From NCBI GenBank assembly GCA_965247735.1, contig CBDFHN010000002.1, positions 4,030,001 through 4,094,000 on the forward strand: DNA of 64,000 bases, given 5' to 3'. The notes beneath the pieces are model-generated. The model was given only the letters and a program-made list of their open reading frames with translations, made no database searches and was not told the origin of the DNA. Source of the stretch: JAOXRU01 sp965247735 (GTDB lineage Bacteria; Bacteroidota; Bacteroidia; Flavobacteriales; Flavobacteriaceae). Shown here one piece after another: positions 17,980-27,346 of this stretch (the stretch's first letter is position 1; each line of letters begins with the position of its first letter). A program made the translations under genes and the position numbers.

Positions 17980-19893
17980 ATGCAACAAAAAATAATTATA
18001 ATCCTTTTATTTAGTTCCTTTTGTCTTTTTTCTCAACAGAAAAAATCTAAAGGCGATTTATATTTTTTTGAGAAAAATTATCCAGAAGCAATTGTAGCAT
18101 ATAAAAAGGAAGGAGCAGGAGCAAATAAATTGAGGATTGATCAATATTTAAACTTGGCAACATCCTATTATAAACTTAAAGATTATAGAAATGCCATTGT
18201 TTCTTATAAAAATGTTGATAAGAGAACCACAACGCTTCCTCCAGCTCATGTCAATCAGTTTCTTATATCTTTAATTCAAGAAGAGGAAACGAATGATTTT
18301 AATGAACAGTTGATAAAACAAAAGCTGTTTTACAACAAGCTGATGATAAGTAATGAGGGAATAAATAAAGAGATTATTAGTAAAAAGGATAAGAAGGAAG
18401 ATAAAACACTTTTTTTTAATTTAACAATCAATTCTCTTTTTGATGATAATTCTGCTACATTTTATGGAGATACTCTGGTTTTTACTTCTTCAAGAAAAGA
18501 ACAAGAATCATTAAGATATTTTAAGCTTTTTAAAGCGGCTATCGATAAAGTAGGAGGGTTGAGCAAAGTAGGTGATTTTACCAAAACAGTAGATTTTCCG
18601 TTTCATGAAGCAATGCCGTATTATGTTACAAGTCAGGATAAGATGTTTTATGGAGTTTCTAATGCTAATGACGAGGGGTTGATTTTTGATAAAGAAGGAA
18701 GGAATTCTATTTCATTAGCGATTTCTAATAGTTTTAATCATGGAGATAAAAAAGCTAATTATGTTTTAACTGATTATAGCACATCATTTTATTATCCTTT
18801 TTATGATGATTTAAAAGGGCGTCTTTATTTTTCAGCGGAATTAGAAGATTCGTATGGTGGTACAGACTTGTATTATGTAACACTTACAAATAGAATTATT
18901 GACGGAAAACCTATTAATCTTGGGCCTAAAGTAAATACACCTGGAAATGAAATTTCACCCTTTTTGTTTCAAGGTAGTTTGTATTTTGCTTCAGATATAT
19001 ATTACGGATTTGGAGGAATGGATATGTATAAATCTGAAGTTTTGCCAAATGAAGGGTATGATACACCTGAAAACTTAGGGGCAAGCTATAATTCTATAGC
19101 AGATGATTATGGTTTGATTATTAGAAAACAAAATGATGAAGAGTTGTTAGGGTATTTTGTGTCCAATAAAAAAGAATCAATTGGGGGAGATGATCTTTTT
19201 GGATTTAGAACTAAAGTTAAGCCAGGGGAAGAAGTTGTTTCTATTACTGGAAAAATATTGAATGCTGGTACTAAAGAAGGTATTGAAGATGCTGTTGTAG
19301 GGATTTATAAAAACGGAGAACTGATTAAAGAAACTTCAAGTAAGGAAGATGGGAGTTATACCGTAGCAGTTCCTATTGGTGCAACATTAGCCTTAAGGAT
19401 TACAAAGGCTTTTCATAGTACAATTAATAATAAGATTGTTAAAGATGATTTTAGAAAGATAGCTAGTAAGGTTATGGGTTTTGAATTATATAGCCTAAAA
19501 GACTTAATAGCTGTTAAGGAAAGTAAGGTTGTTCTAAAGTCAAAAGCTATTGCTTTTCAGAAATCTTCAGCTAAGTTTAAAGTTGAGGTGTTAGATGACT
19601 TGGTTAATGTGTTGACACGTTTTCCAGAGCTAAAAATTAAAATTGAAAATCATACAGATAGCAGGGGAACAAAAATTAATAATTATTTGTTGTCTCAAGA
19701 TCGGGCAAAAGCAATAAAAACGTATTTGGTAACAAAAGGAATTTCCAAAAGAAGAATATCTTATAGGGGTTTTGGAGAAACTACACTTTTAAATAAATGT
19801 GGTGATAGAGTTCGTTGCTCCGAAAAGAAGCATCAAGAGAATAATAGAACTAATTTTGTGATTTCTAATGCTCAAGAGTTACGATTGGAATAG
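17980..19893 (+). CDS. OmpA-family protein with TPR, PD40 and carboxypeptidase-regulatory domains
   Basis: This 637-residue protein has a signal peptide (IIIILLFSSFCLFS), TPR-like repeats (about 25-100, DLYFFEKNYPEAIVAYKKEG), WD40-like PD40 repeats (about 150-410, DLYYVTLTNRI, GGMDMYKSEV), a CarboxypepD_reg-like beta domain (about 420-500, VSITGKILNAGTKEGIEDAV) and a C-terminal OmpA peptidoglycan-binding domain (about 525-637, IENHTDSRGTKINNYLLSQD, ending NNRTNFVI). The OmpA domain carries the cysteine-bearing insert CGDRVRC often seen in flavobacteria. It likely anchors the secretion unit to the cell wall. It starts 9 bases after the PorP-like gene and is the last gene of the operon. Confidence 0.9.
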   Translation: MQQKIIIILLFSSFCLFSQQKKSKGDLYFFEKNYPEAIVAYKKEGAGANKLRIDQYLNLATSYYKLKDYRNAIVSYKNVDKRTTTLPPAHVNQFLISLIQEEETNDFNEQLIKQKLFYNKLMISNEGINKEIISKKDKKEDKTLFFNLTINSLFDDNSATFYGDTLVFTSSRKEQESLRYFKLFKAAIDKVGGLSKVGDFTKTVDFPFHEAMPYYVTSQDKMFYGVSNANDEGLIFDKEGRNSISLAISNSFNHGDKKANYVLTDYSTSFYYPFYDDLKGRLYFSAELEDSYGGTDLYYVTLTNRIIDGKPINLGPKVNTPGNEISPFLFQGSLYFASDIYYGFGGMDMYKSEVLPNEGYDTPENLGASYNSIADDYGLIIRKQNDEELLGYFVSNKKESIGGDDLFGFRTKVKPGEEVVSITGKILNAGTKEGIEDAVVGIYKNGELIKETSSKEDGSYTVAVPIGATLALRITKAFHSTINNKIVKDDFRKIASKVMGFELYSLKDLIAVKESKVVLKSKAIAFQKSSAKFKVEVLDDLVNVLTRFPELKIKIENHTDSRGTKINNYLLSQDRAKAIKTYLVTKGISKRRISYRGFGETTLLNKCGDRVRCSEKKHQENNRTNFVISNAQELRLE

Positions 19894-19905
19894 TTAAAAA
19901 CCAAA

Positions 19906-19936
19906 AAAACCTCTATATAATACGTATAGAGGTTTT
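19906..19936. terminator. Bidirectional terminator between OmpA-family gene and amylase
   Basis: A 12-base perfect stem (AAAACCTCTATA, 19906-19917, and TATAGAGGTTTT, 19925-19936) with a 7-base loop is flanked by A and T runs, so it can serve both convergent genes. Confidence 0.85.
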
Positions 19937-19956
19937 ATATGTGTTAAAAACAAGTT

Positions 19957-21378
19957 TTATTCTTTAATAGACCAGATGCTGTAGCTTAAGCCAGGGGCTT
20001 TTATGGTAGTTTTTCCATCAGCATCAGTTTCTGGATAAGAATTGATATGTTTAGAGTAGTCATATAATGTTTTGTTCTTCCAGTTTGTTGTAACGCTGTA
20101 TTCTTTTATTTGGTTTGATAGATTTAAATACAAAATTAAGCCAGGATTTCCATTACCACCATCTCGTTTCATGATGTATTCATCTTTGCTTATAAAAATA
20201 ATTTCTTCTGCTCCAAAAGCAATACTTCTATTGATAAGGATTAGGTTTTTCAATTCTTCTTTAAAGTTACTTTCGTAATCTTGGTAAAAAATAGTCGGAT
20301 ATCCGCTATGCGTTAAAATATACGCGTAAGCTTTCATTTTATTGATTTTATCTATCCTATTGTCTTGGTTGTCGTCTTTTTCCGTATCGTGATTTGCAAC
20401 AAAAGTTACTGCTTTTTCAGGGTTGATTTTTCGTAACATATCTCTATCTAAATAGGTAAGATCTTTATGCCTGTCAAAAGCTTCTTCCATTTTGTAAAAG
20501 CAAGCAAAATCAAAAGCAGAAGATCCAGATGCCGTTACCCAATCAGCGATATTTGGACCATATCCGTCCCAAAATTCTCCAACAGAGAATCCACCAACTT
20601 CATCGTTCCATGCTTTTACTACCCAGGGGCCAAAACCTTTTACATAGTCAAATCGCCAACCGTCAAAACCGATGGTGTTTTTGTAGTATTTGGCAACAGA
20701 ATTATCATTTTTCCAAAACCAATTTTGTACATGTTCTTGATGATGACATACATCTTGCTCTTCGTAAAAGAGAGCTTCTTCATCATTATTATGAATATCG
20801 TTTGGATGATAATTATTGAAATCCCGGTTAAATAATCCAGAGGCATTTCCATTTTCTTCATTAAATAATGTGAATGTGTTTTTGTTTCTAAAAGTATTGA
20901 ATTGTTCTCCGCCACCTGAGTTGTGATTAAGAACAATATCTGCAATCACTTCTATATTGTTTTGATGAGCAGTTGAAATTAAACTAATCAATTCGTCTTT
21001 AGAGCCAAATCTAGTTTCTATTGTACCTTGTTGGTCGTATTCACCTAGATCAAAATAATCAGAAGGATCATAGCCCATAGAGTAGCCTCCAGATTGTCCT
21101 TTAGAGGCTGGAGCTATCCAAATTCTATTAACACCATTGGCAGACCAATCTTCCATCTTTCCAGAAAGAATATCGTACCATCCGCCTTGAGGTGTTACAT
21201 CCCAATAAAATGCTTGCATAAGCACACCATTTCCATTAAGATGACTTGTGAGGTCTATTCCATTTGGATTAGTGTTTATTTCTTCTTCAATAATAGCCGA
21301 AGTGTCATCGGTAGAAGAGCAACTTATAGCCAGTAAGATGCAAAAGGGCGCGCATATTTTTAGAAGTTGTTGTTTCAT
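19957..21378 (-). CDS. GH13 alpha-amylase lipoprotein (resembles subfamily 7)
   Basis: This 473-residue enzyme has a lipobox LAISC (Cys20) followed by SSTDD. The body begins GVLMQAFYWDVTPQGGWYD and contains ASKGQSGGYSMGYDPSDYF, strongly recalling Pyrococcus/Thermococcus alpha-amylases (GH13_7). All four GH13 regions are present: DIVLNH (about 147-152), WRFDY with nucleophile Asp244, GEFW with acid/base Glu268 and ANHD with Asp331. It should cut starch or long maltodextrins in an endo fashion at the cell surface for import by the adjacent SusCD. It is the last gene of the leftward susC-susD-susE-amylase series; a hairpin lies between it and susE. Confidence 0.9.
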   Translation of the reverse strand: MKQQLLKICAPFCILLAISCSSTDDTSAIIEEEINTNPNGIDLTSHLNGNGVLMQAFYWDVTPQGGWYDILSGKMEDWSANGVNRIWIAPASKGQSGGYSMGYDPSDYFDLGEYDQQGTIETRFGSKDELISLISTAHQNNIEVIADIVLNHNSGGGEQFNTFRNKNTFTLFNEENGNASGLFNRDFNNYHPNDIHNNDEEALFYEEQDVCHHQEHVQNWFWKNDNSVAKYYKNTIGFDGWRFDYVKGFGPWVVKAWNDEVGGFSVGEFWDGYGPNIADWVTASGSSAFDFACFYKMEEAFDRHKDLTYLDRDMLRKINPEKAVTFVANHDTEKDDNQDNRIDKINKMKAYAYILTHSGYPTIFYQDYESNFKEELKNLILINRSIAFGAEEIIFISKDEYIMKRDGGNGNPGLILYLNLSNQIKEYSVTTNWKNKTLYDYSKHINSYPETDADGKTTIKAPGLSYSIWSIKE

Positions 21379-21393
21379 TTTTGGTGTAATTAA

Positions 21394-21422
21394 AAAAGGC
21401 TATGAAATATTCATAGCCTTTT
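21394..21422 (-). terminator. Hairpin between susE-like gene and amylase
   Basis: A perfect 12-base stem (AAAAGGCTATGA, 21394-21405, and TCATAGCCTTTT, 21411-21422) with loop AATAT lies in the 59-base gap between two genes on the same strand. It can act as a partial terminator or a processing/stability element that lowers amylase relative to SusCDE; which one cannot be told from sequence. Confidence 0.65.
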
Positions 21423-21437
21423 AAATTAGTGTTGGTA

Positions 21438-22499
21438 TTAGTTTTTTGTAACCGAATATGTATATGCTCTTGGGTTACTTAAGTCTAGTGTAATGGTATA
21501 GTTTCCATCTTCAGCAATTCCGATATTATCTCCTCCAAATTCCATGGTACCATCTGCATCTGAATCTCCGATGTTTAAATCCCATCCGTCATTGGCTCTA
21601 AATTTTATTCCATTATCAGGAGCTGCTTGCTGCACTAAATCTATAGTAAGGCTCCATATTTTTGCAACAGGATCATAAACCATATCTGTATCTGAATCCC
21701 ATCCTGTAGGAGTAGAGTTTCCAATAAGTCCCCATTGAGTTGGAGTAAATGCATATGTTAGTGCTTCTGTATCTACATCCATTCTGTAATATCCAGCTGT
21801 TACTGTAATGTTATCTCCAGGAGATGTTAATACGCCTTCGCTTTCAAGGCCAAAAATTCCATTATCCCAGTTATCTGCATCTGTAAGTTTAAATTCAGCA
21901 TCAGCGGCAAAATAGATAAAACCTTCAAAATTGGTATTACCAAAGCCTTCAGAAGCTAGTGTTGGTGCGTCAGCAGGAGACCAGTCATTAATATAACCAC
22001 TTGCAGCCTGATATCCTCCAGGAGCCCAAAGTCTTGGTGTTTCAGTGGTATAAGGAGTAACTCTAAGCGTGTATACTTCTTCAGAATAGGTAGCATCAGA
22101 ACTTCCTAATTGTGTTTTTAAACGAATGTCTAATAAACCTTCTTCAAAAGGAATTAGACCTAAGAGCAATGCAATATCGTTAAGTGTTTCTACGATAACG
22201 GTTACTTTGTTGTCACTTGTTGTCCCAAGATCTTGAGGATTTGCAAAAGCATTTCCTGATATATCAATTTCCAAAGTGTAGTTTGGTACTACCGCATCAG
22301 AATAGGTAGCAGATCCCCAAGTATATGTTTCTATCATATTGGCAGCGTTTTCTGGTGTTAAAACATATGTTCCAGTAAAAGGAGCGTCCAAAATAGCTTT
22401 TGTTTGTTCTTCAATTATAGGTCTAGACTCAATTGCTTCGTCACATGACCATAATCCTATAGAAAGTATTGCGAGTATTATTAATGATATTTTTTTCAT
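21438..22499 (-). CDS. SusE/SusF-like starch-binding outer-membrane lipoprotein
   Basis: I choose the start at 22499 because it gives a clean lipoprotein signal (MKKISLIILAILSIGLWSC, Cys19, then DEAIES); a longer frame to 22547 adds residues before the signal and is unlikely. The 353-residue protein has an N-terminal SusE-type domain (TYVLTPENAANMIETYTW, then SDAVVPNYTLEIDISG) and two tandem carbohydrate-binding-like domains (one around GYINDWSPADAPTLASEGFG, one around WGLIGNSTPTGWDSDTDMVY to the end). SusE and SusF bind starch at the surface through such domains. Position after susD and before a surface amylase supports this role. Confidence 0.9.
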   Translation of the reverse strand: MKKISLIILAILSIGLWSCDEAIESRPIIEEQTKAILDAPFTGTYVLTPENAANMIETYTWGSATYSDAVVPNYTLEIDISGNAFANPQDLGTTSDNKVTVIVETLNDIALLLGLIPFEEGLLDIRLKTQLGSSDATYSEEVYTLRVTPYTTETPRLWAPGGYQAASGYINDWSPADAPTLASEGFGNTNFEGFIYFAADAEFKLTDADNWDNGIFGLESEGVLTSPGDNITVTAGYYRMDVDTEALTYAFTPTQWGLIGNSTPTGWDSDTDMVYDPVAKIWSLTIDLVQQAAPDNGIKFRANDGWDLNIGDSDADGTMEFGGDNIGIAEDGNYTITLDLSNPRAYTYSVTKN

Positions 22500-22571
22500 T
22501 GTATTGTTTTTTAAATAGTTTAGTACTACTAGTGATTTTATTTCCAAATACCCGATTGGGTAGTTAATTAT

Positions 22572-24179
22572 TTAGTAACCTGTATTTTGTTTTAAGTTTG
22601 GATTTCCAGCAATTGCATTTGACGGAATTGGAAACAGATTTCTATAAGAATCTGTGGCTGTACCGTTTGGAGAATTTCCTTTCCAAGGCCATACATATGA
22701 TGCTCCTGTGAATTTTCCAAATCTAATAAGATCTGTTCTTCTATGTCCTTCCCAGTGTAATTCTCTAGCTCTTTCATCTAAAATTAGATCTAAATTAAGA
22801 TCTCCTGTAGCAATATTTCCAGAGGTGTTTTCATAAGCTCTTTCACGCAAAGCATTAATATAGTCAACCGATTGACTAGCGCTTCCGCCACCGCCTCTTA
22901 AAAAGAGTTCTGCATACATTAAGTAAGCATCAGCTAACCTGAACATAGGGAAATCAGTATCAACAAAATCTCCAGTAGTATCAGAGCCTGGAGCTCCACT
23001 ACTATCTACGTTTTTCCATTTTTTAATAGCATAGCCATTTGTAAAATCTCCAATAGTACCTATTTCTAAAGTTTGCCCATCGGTATGGAATTGTTTTCTT
23101 TTATCGTTATCAGTATCATCAAACTTGTTTACAAAAGCAGAAGTAGTTCTAATTCCTGCCCATCCACCATTGATTCCGAATTCTTCAACATCCATATTTC
23201 CTCCTACAGTAGCATGAGTTAAAAAGGTTGTTCCTCCAAAAGTTTGAGTATTAAGTCCATCAAAAGCTACCGAAAATATAGTTTCAGATTGTGCTCCATT
23301 AGTATCATTATCCGCAATAAATAATTGCTGATACGTTGGGCTTAAAGTATAACCACCTTCAGAAATTAAGCTTTCAATAGCTGTCAATGCTTCCCCGTAT
23401 TTATCAGTATTGATATATACTTCTGCATTCATATATAATTTTGACAATAGCATATATGCAGCACCTCTGTCGGCTCTAGGGTATATATTGGTTTTTGGAG
23501 CTTTCATTTCTGGAATAGCAGCTTGAAGCTCGCTTTCAACAAAGTTGTAAAGTTCTTGTCTGCTTGCTTGTTCTGGTAAGAAAAATTCTGTAGAAGAATC
23601 TTCGGTAACCAATCCTACGCTTCCAAAAAGGTCAAGAAAATGCCAATAGCTTAGGGCTCTTAAGAAACGTGCTTCTGCTCTAAATTCCTTAACCTGAGTT
23701 TTCGTGCTTTCAGATACACCTCTAGAAGCTAGTTTCTCATCCGTAGTTTGGCGTAAAAATTCATTACAATTTTTTACTTGAAAATCCAATCTACTAAATG
23801 TAGCGTTAATGAATAAATCTCCAGCAGACCAAGTATGCCAATGAAAATCCTTTATTGTTTTGTCGTTCCAAGCAATAACGGCCTCATCGGTAGTTAGTTC
23901 TTGCAAAACCCAATACCCTCTAATATATTGACTTTCTCCTTCATCAATACCAGTAATATCAGCGTTTCCAGCAGGACCATCTTGTCCTGTTGTAGCTAAT
24001 CCTGCATAGAGTTTTGCTAAGAATTTCTCGTAGGAATCTTCACTTGCAAAGGCCTCGTCTATAGAAAGTAGGCTTTCACTATCTGGATTAGATTGATCTA
24101 AGTCGTCTATACATGATACCCCTGTAAATAGTACTAGTAATAATCCAAGTCTAACGATATTATTAAATGTGTTTTTCAT
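22572..24179 (-). CDS. susD: SusD-like starch/maltodextrin-binding outer-membrane lipoprotein
   Basis: This 535-residue protein has lipobox FTGVSC (Cys23), then IDDLDQSNPDSES. SusD-family marks are the region around EFRAEARFLRALSYWHFLDLFG (about 166 on), the TPR-like AAYMLLSKLYMNAEVYINTDKYGEALTAI split over residues ~240-270, MFRLADAYLMYAELFLRGGG and the C-terminal ERARELHWEGHRRTDLIRFGKF with FPIPSNAIAGNPNLKQNTGY at the end. It starts 11 bases after the susC stop. Context (SusE, amylases, maltose phosphorylase) points to alpha-glucan binding. Confidence 0.95.
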   Translation of the reverse strand: MKNTFNNIVRLGLLLVLFTGVSCIDDLDQSNPDSESLLSIDEAFASEDSYEKFLAKLYAGLATTGQDGPAGNADITGIDEGESQYIRGYWVLQELTTDEAVIAWNDKTIKDFHWHTWSAGDLFINATFSRLDFQVKNCNEFLRQTTDEKLASRGVSESTKTQVKEFRAEARFLRALSYWHFLDLFGSVGLVTEDSSTEFFLPEQASRQELYNFVESELQAAIPEMKAPKTNIYPRADRGAAYMLLSKLYMNAEVYINTDKYGEALTAIESLISEGGYTLSPTYQQLFIADNDTNGAQSETIFSVAFDGLNTQTFGGTTFLTHATVGGNMDVEEFGINGGWAGIRTTSAFVNKFDDTDNDKRKQFHTDGQTLEIGTIGDFTNGYAIKKWKNVDSSGAPGSDTTGDFVDTDFPMFRLADAYLMYAELFLRGGGGSASQSVDYINALRERAYENTSGNIATGDLNLDLILDERARELHWEGHRRTDLIRFGKFTGASYVWPWKGNSPNGTATDSYRNLFPIPSNAIAGNPNLKQNTGY

Positions 24180-24190
24180 GTTATTACAGA

Positions 24191-27124
24191 TTAAAAGTTA
24201 ATGTGTATACCTAGTGCGTAAATTCTAGGTCTTGGATATAGGTTATTGTCAATTCCTCCAGAAATTTCAGGATCAATACCATCGTAATTGGTAATGGTAA
24301 GTACATTTTGTACAGATCCAGATAGTTTTAATGTAGAGTTTTCACTAAAAACACTGTTAAAAACATAGCCTAAGGTGATATTGTCTAGTTTTAGAAAAGA
24401 AGCATCTTGGATATAATAATCTGATAATTGTTGTGCTTCTTGAAAATTACTTTCTAAAACATTACTTACCGAGTTGTAGATGTCTGTATCTCTAATTAAA
24501 GATTCAAAACGGTAACCATGACTGGAATCTACATTATTATAATTATAGTTTCCGTAACTTCCTCTCCATTGCATAGAAATATCCCACTTTTTATAAGAAG
24601 CGTTGGTATTGAATCCATAATAAAAATCTGCTGCTGGTTTTTTTAATCGATATTTATCATCAGCGTTAATTAGACCATCTTGATTCCTATCAACATATAC
24701 TCCTTCTAGAGGATTACCATTAACATCATACCCTTGTTCATATACATAAAACGAATTTGGAGAAAAACCTACCTGATGGTTCTGAATATTGTTCCCTGTT
24801 CCTCCTGCTATTCCTCCAGTATCGATTCCTTTATAATCTGGATCATCTACTAAGGTAAGTTTGGTGACTTCTGAACTTTGAAATGTAATATTACCACTTA
24901 TTTCAATGTTCAGGTCATCTGAGTTTATTAATGTACTGCTTAATGCAAGTTCAATTCCTCTGTTTTCCATATCACCAATATTGTAAAAATCTTGATTAGA
25001 AAAACCTACACCCTGTGGATTTGATGTAAGTACAATTAAATCTCTGGTGATTCTTTGGTATGCATCTACAGAACCACTAAGGGTGTTATTGAAAAGGGCA
25101 AAATCTAATCCTGCATTTATGGTTTCTGTGTTTTCCCAGATTAGGTTAGAATTATAAGGTTCTGGACGAATAGGCGAAATAAAAATTGGTTGGCCTGTAC
25201 CATCATAGCCAAATTGATATGCAGCAGTTTGTGATGCCGTTGTATATAATGGCGTAGATGGGTATCTATTTGATTCTCCAATGTTTTGTTGTCCGGTAAT
25301 TCCCCAACTGGCTCTCAGTTTTAAAGTATTTATGATGTTGCTGTCTTTTAGGAAGTTTTCTTCATTAACTTTCCAAGCAATAGCAGCGGCAGGAAAATTT
25401 CCCCATCTGTTTTCTTTGGTAAATCTAGAGGAGCCATCTCTTCTGTATGATAATGTAATTAAATATTTATCTTTAATAGACAAATTGGTTCTCGCAAAAA
25501 ATGACTGTAAATTTAAACGCTCTTCGTTTTTGATGGTTATAGAATTTCCGCCTACTACTCTTGTAGATTCAGATGGATATCTAAAGTCTTGGTAAGAATA
25601 TCCAGCAGTAACATCTACTACAGTGTTTATTGCTTCTATTTCTTTTTTGTAATTAAAATAAAGGTCTAGAATATTGTTTTTTCGCTCTTCTGTGTTTTCA
25701 TAAGAAGATCCAGGATCAGAACTGGCAAAATTTTCGGTAGTACCACCGAAAGACTTTCCAGATTGAAGGTCGTATCCTAAATTTGCAATTGCTTTTAACT
25801 CTGGTAAAAAATGCATTTTGTAGTCAAATTGAATATTTCCAATGCTTCTATAAGATTCTCCAAAGTTTGTTACTTGTTCTAAAAGTGATACAGGATTTTT
25901 ACCTGCTAATTGCTGTTGTGTTCCAGATCCATTTAACCATTGAAAATAATTACCATAGGCATTCTCTTCAAAAATAGGAGAAGTAGGGTTAAAGCTTATT
26001 GCTGCTCCAATGGCTCCTCTGTTGCTGTAATTATTTTTATTAATGGACGTATTATTGTTAATATCAATTTTTAAATGATCATCTAATAGATTAGCAGTTA
26101 GTCCAATTGATAAAGAAGTTCTTTCGTATTTATCTTTTTTTAGAATCCCATTCATATTGGTATATCCAGTAGAGAGTCTGTAAACCAAATTTTCATCACC
26201 TCCTGTTAAGGAAATATTCTGGTCTGTTCCAAAAGCAGTTTGGTAAATTTCATCTTGCCAATCGGTATTGTTAGTTCCTAACAGTGCTTTTTGATTGTCA
26301 TTACCATAAGTGTTTACAAAAGTTCTGTACTCATCAGCAGATAGTACATCCACTTTTTTAATAAGCTGGCTTGTAGAGAAATTAGAGGTGTATGTAACCT
26401 TAAGGTCTCCTGCTTTTCCTCGTTTTGTAACAATGATGATTACACCATTAGAAGCTCTGGAACCATAAATTGCAGTCGCAGAAGCATCTTTTAATACATT
26501 TATAGATTCAATATCGTTTTGGTTAATGGTAGCTAGTATGTTTCTGCCTCCAGTAATACCTCCAGTATCAACAGGAATACCATCTATAATATATAATGGA
26601 TCGTTGTTAGCAGATAATGAAGATCCACTTCTAATTCTAATTGTAGAACCTTCTCCGGGAGAACCTCCTCCATTAATAATTTGAATTCCTGCCATTTTTC
26701 CCTGTAACAATTGATCTGCAGAAACCACAGGGCCTTTGTTAAAGTCTTTTGCGGTAATTACCGAAACAGATCCAGTAGCATCTTTTTTCTTTACTGTTCC
26801 ATATCCTATTACAACAACTTCATCTAGTTTGGAAGCATCTTCTTCCATTGCGATAGTTATGTTAGTACCAGTAACGATTGTTTCTTGTGTCGTAAATCCA
26901 AGATATGAAAACACTAATGTAGCTCCATTATCAGCTTTTATTTGAAAATTACCATCAAAATCACTAATAGCTCCTGTGGCAGTTCCTTTTACAAGGATAT
27001 TCACTCCAGGTAATGGAAGTCCAGTAGCTTTTTCAGTAGTAACACCACTAATGGTAGTTTGGGCAAATGTTCCTAAAGGGATTAAAAACAATATTAAAAG
27101 GGCAAATTTTTTCAATGTTCCCAT
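24191..27124 (-). CDS. susC: SusC-like TonB-dependent maltodextrin transporter
   Basis: This 977-residue protein has a signal peptide ending PLGTFAQ, a CarboxypepD_reg-like domain (about 22-95), the TonB-box-like KLDEVVVIGYGT near 100, a plug (AGIQIINGGGSPGEGSTIRI, PLYIIDGIPVD) and the SusC motif ASATAIYGSRASNGVIIIVT. It ends in a terminal Phe (IYALGIHINF). It should import maltooligosaccharides caught by SusD and SusE. The gene is divergent from lacI with a 222-base shared control region that contains a LacI-type palindrome. At 977 residues it is shorter than the other three SusC proteins here. Confidence 0.95.
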   Translation of the reverse strand: MGTLKKFALLILFLIPLGTFAQTTISGVTTEKATGLPLPGVNILVKGTATGAISDFDGNFQIKADNGATLVFSYLGFTTQETIVTGTNITIAMEEDASKLDEVVVIGYGTVKKKDATGSVSVITAKDFNKGPVVSADQLLQGKMAGIQIINGGGSPGEGSTIRIRSGSSLSANNDPLYIIDGIPVDTGGITGGRNILATINQNDIESINVLKDASATAIYGSRASNGVIIIVTKRGKAGDLKVTYTSNFSTSQLIKKVDVLSADEYRTFVNTYGNDNQKALLGTNNTDWQDEIYQTAFGTDQNISLTGGDENLVYRLSTGYTNMNGILKKDKYERTSLSIGLTANLLDDHLKIDINNNTSINKNNYSNRGAIGAAISFNPTSPIFEENAYGNYFQWLNGSGTQQQLAGKNPVSLLEQVTNFGESYRSIGNIQFDYKMHFLPELKAIANLGYDLQSGKSFGGTTENFASSDPGSSYENTEERKNNILDLYFNYKKEIEAINTVVDVTAGYSYQDFRYPSESTRVVGGNSITIKNEERLNLQSFFARTNLSIKDKYLITLSYRRDGSSRFTKENRWGNFPAAAIAWKVNEENFLKDSNIINTLKLRASWGITGQQNIGESNRYPSTPLYTTASQTAAYQFGYDGTGQPIFISPIRPEPYNSNLIWENTETINAGLDFALFNNTLSGSVDAYQRITRDLIVLTSNPQGVGFSNQDFYNIGDMENRGIELALSSTLINSDDLNIEISGNITFQSSEVTKLTLVDDPDYKGIDTGGIAGGTGNNIQNHQVGFSPNSFYVYEQGYDVNGNPLEGVYVDRNQDGLINADDKYRLKKPAADFYYGFNTNASYKKWDISMQWRGSYGNYNYNNVDSSHGYRFESLIRDTDIYNSVSNVLESNFQEAQQLSDYYIQDASFLKLDNITLGYVFNSVFSENSTLKLSGSVQNVLTITNYDGIDPEISGGIDNNLYPRPRIYALGIHINF

Positions 27125-27346
27125 AAAGTTAATTTAAGTTAGTTTAATTGTGTTCTTTAAGTTATATTTTTACTTCTCGATGTTAAAACTATGTAAAAGA
27201 TGCCTTTGAATTGTGCTCTGAATTAACGAAAGTTTTTAAGAAAACGTTTTCGTGTTGATAAGTTTATAGTTTTCGGATGCTTTTATTGTTAAAAGCAAAA
27301 GAAATGCCAAATATTAATGTAATTTGACAATCTTATTTAGTAGAAG
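27125..27346. promoter_or_regulatory. Divergent control region of susC and lacI with LacI-type operator
   Basis: A perfect 12-base palindrome with a central CG, GAAAACGTTTTC (27240-27251), matches the usual form of LacI-family operators. It lies 116 bases before the susC start and 96 before the lacI start. A candidate -7 element for susC is TAGTTTTA (plus 27184-27191, read on minus), about 50 bases downstream of the palindrome, which would put it in an activator-like position. A second inverted repeat, TGCTTTT / AAAAGCA (27278-27297), lies in the probable lacI leader. The word TTATATTTTTACTTCTC (27162-27178) recurs before the MFS gene at 28452-28468. Binding by the adjacent LacI protein is inferred. 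Confidence 0.65.

Noticed and set aside
22500..22547. Earlier ATG for the SusE-like gene
   Set aside because: It would bury the lipoprotein signal behind 16 extra residues; 22499 gives a standard signal.
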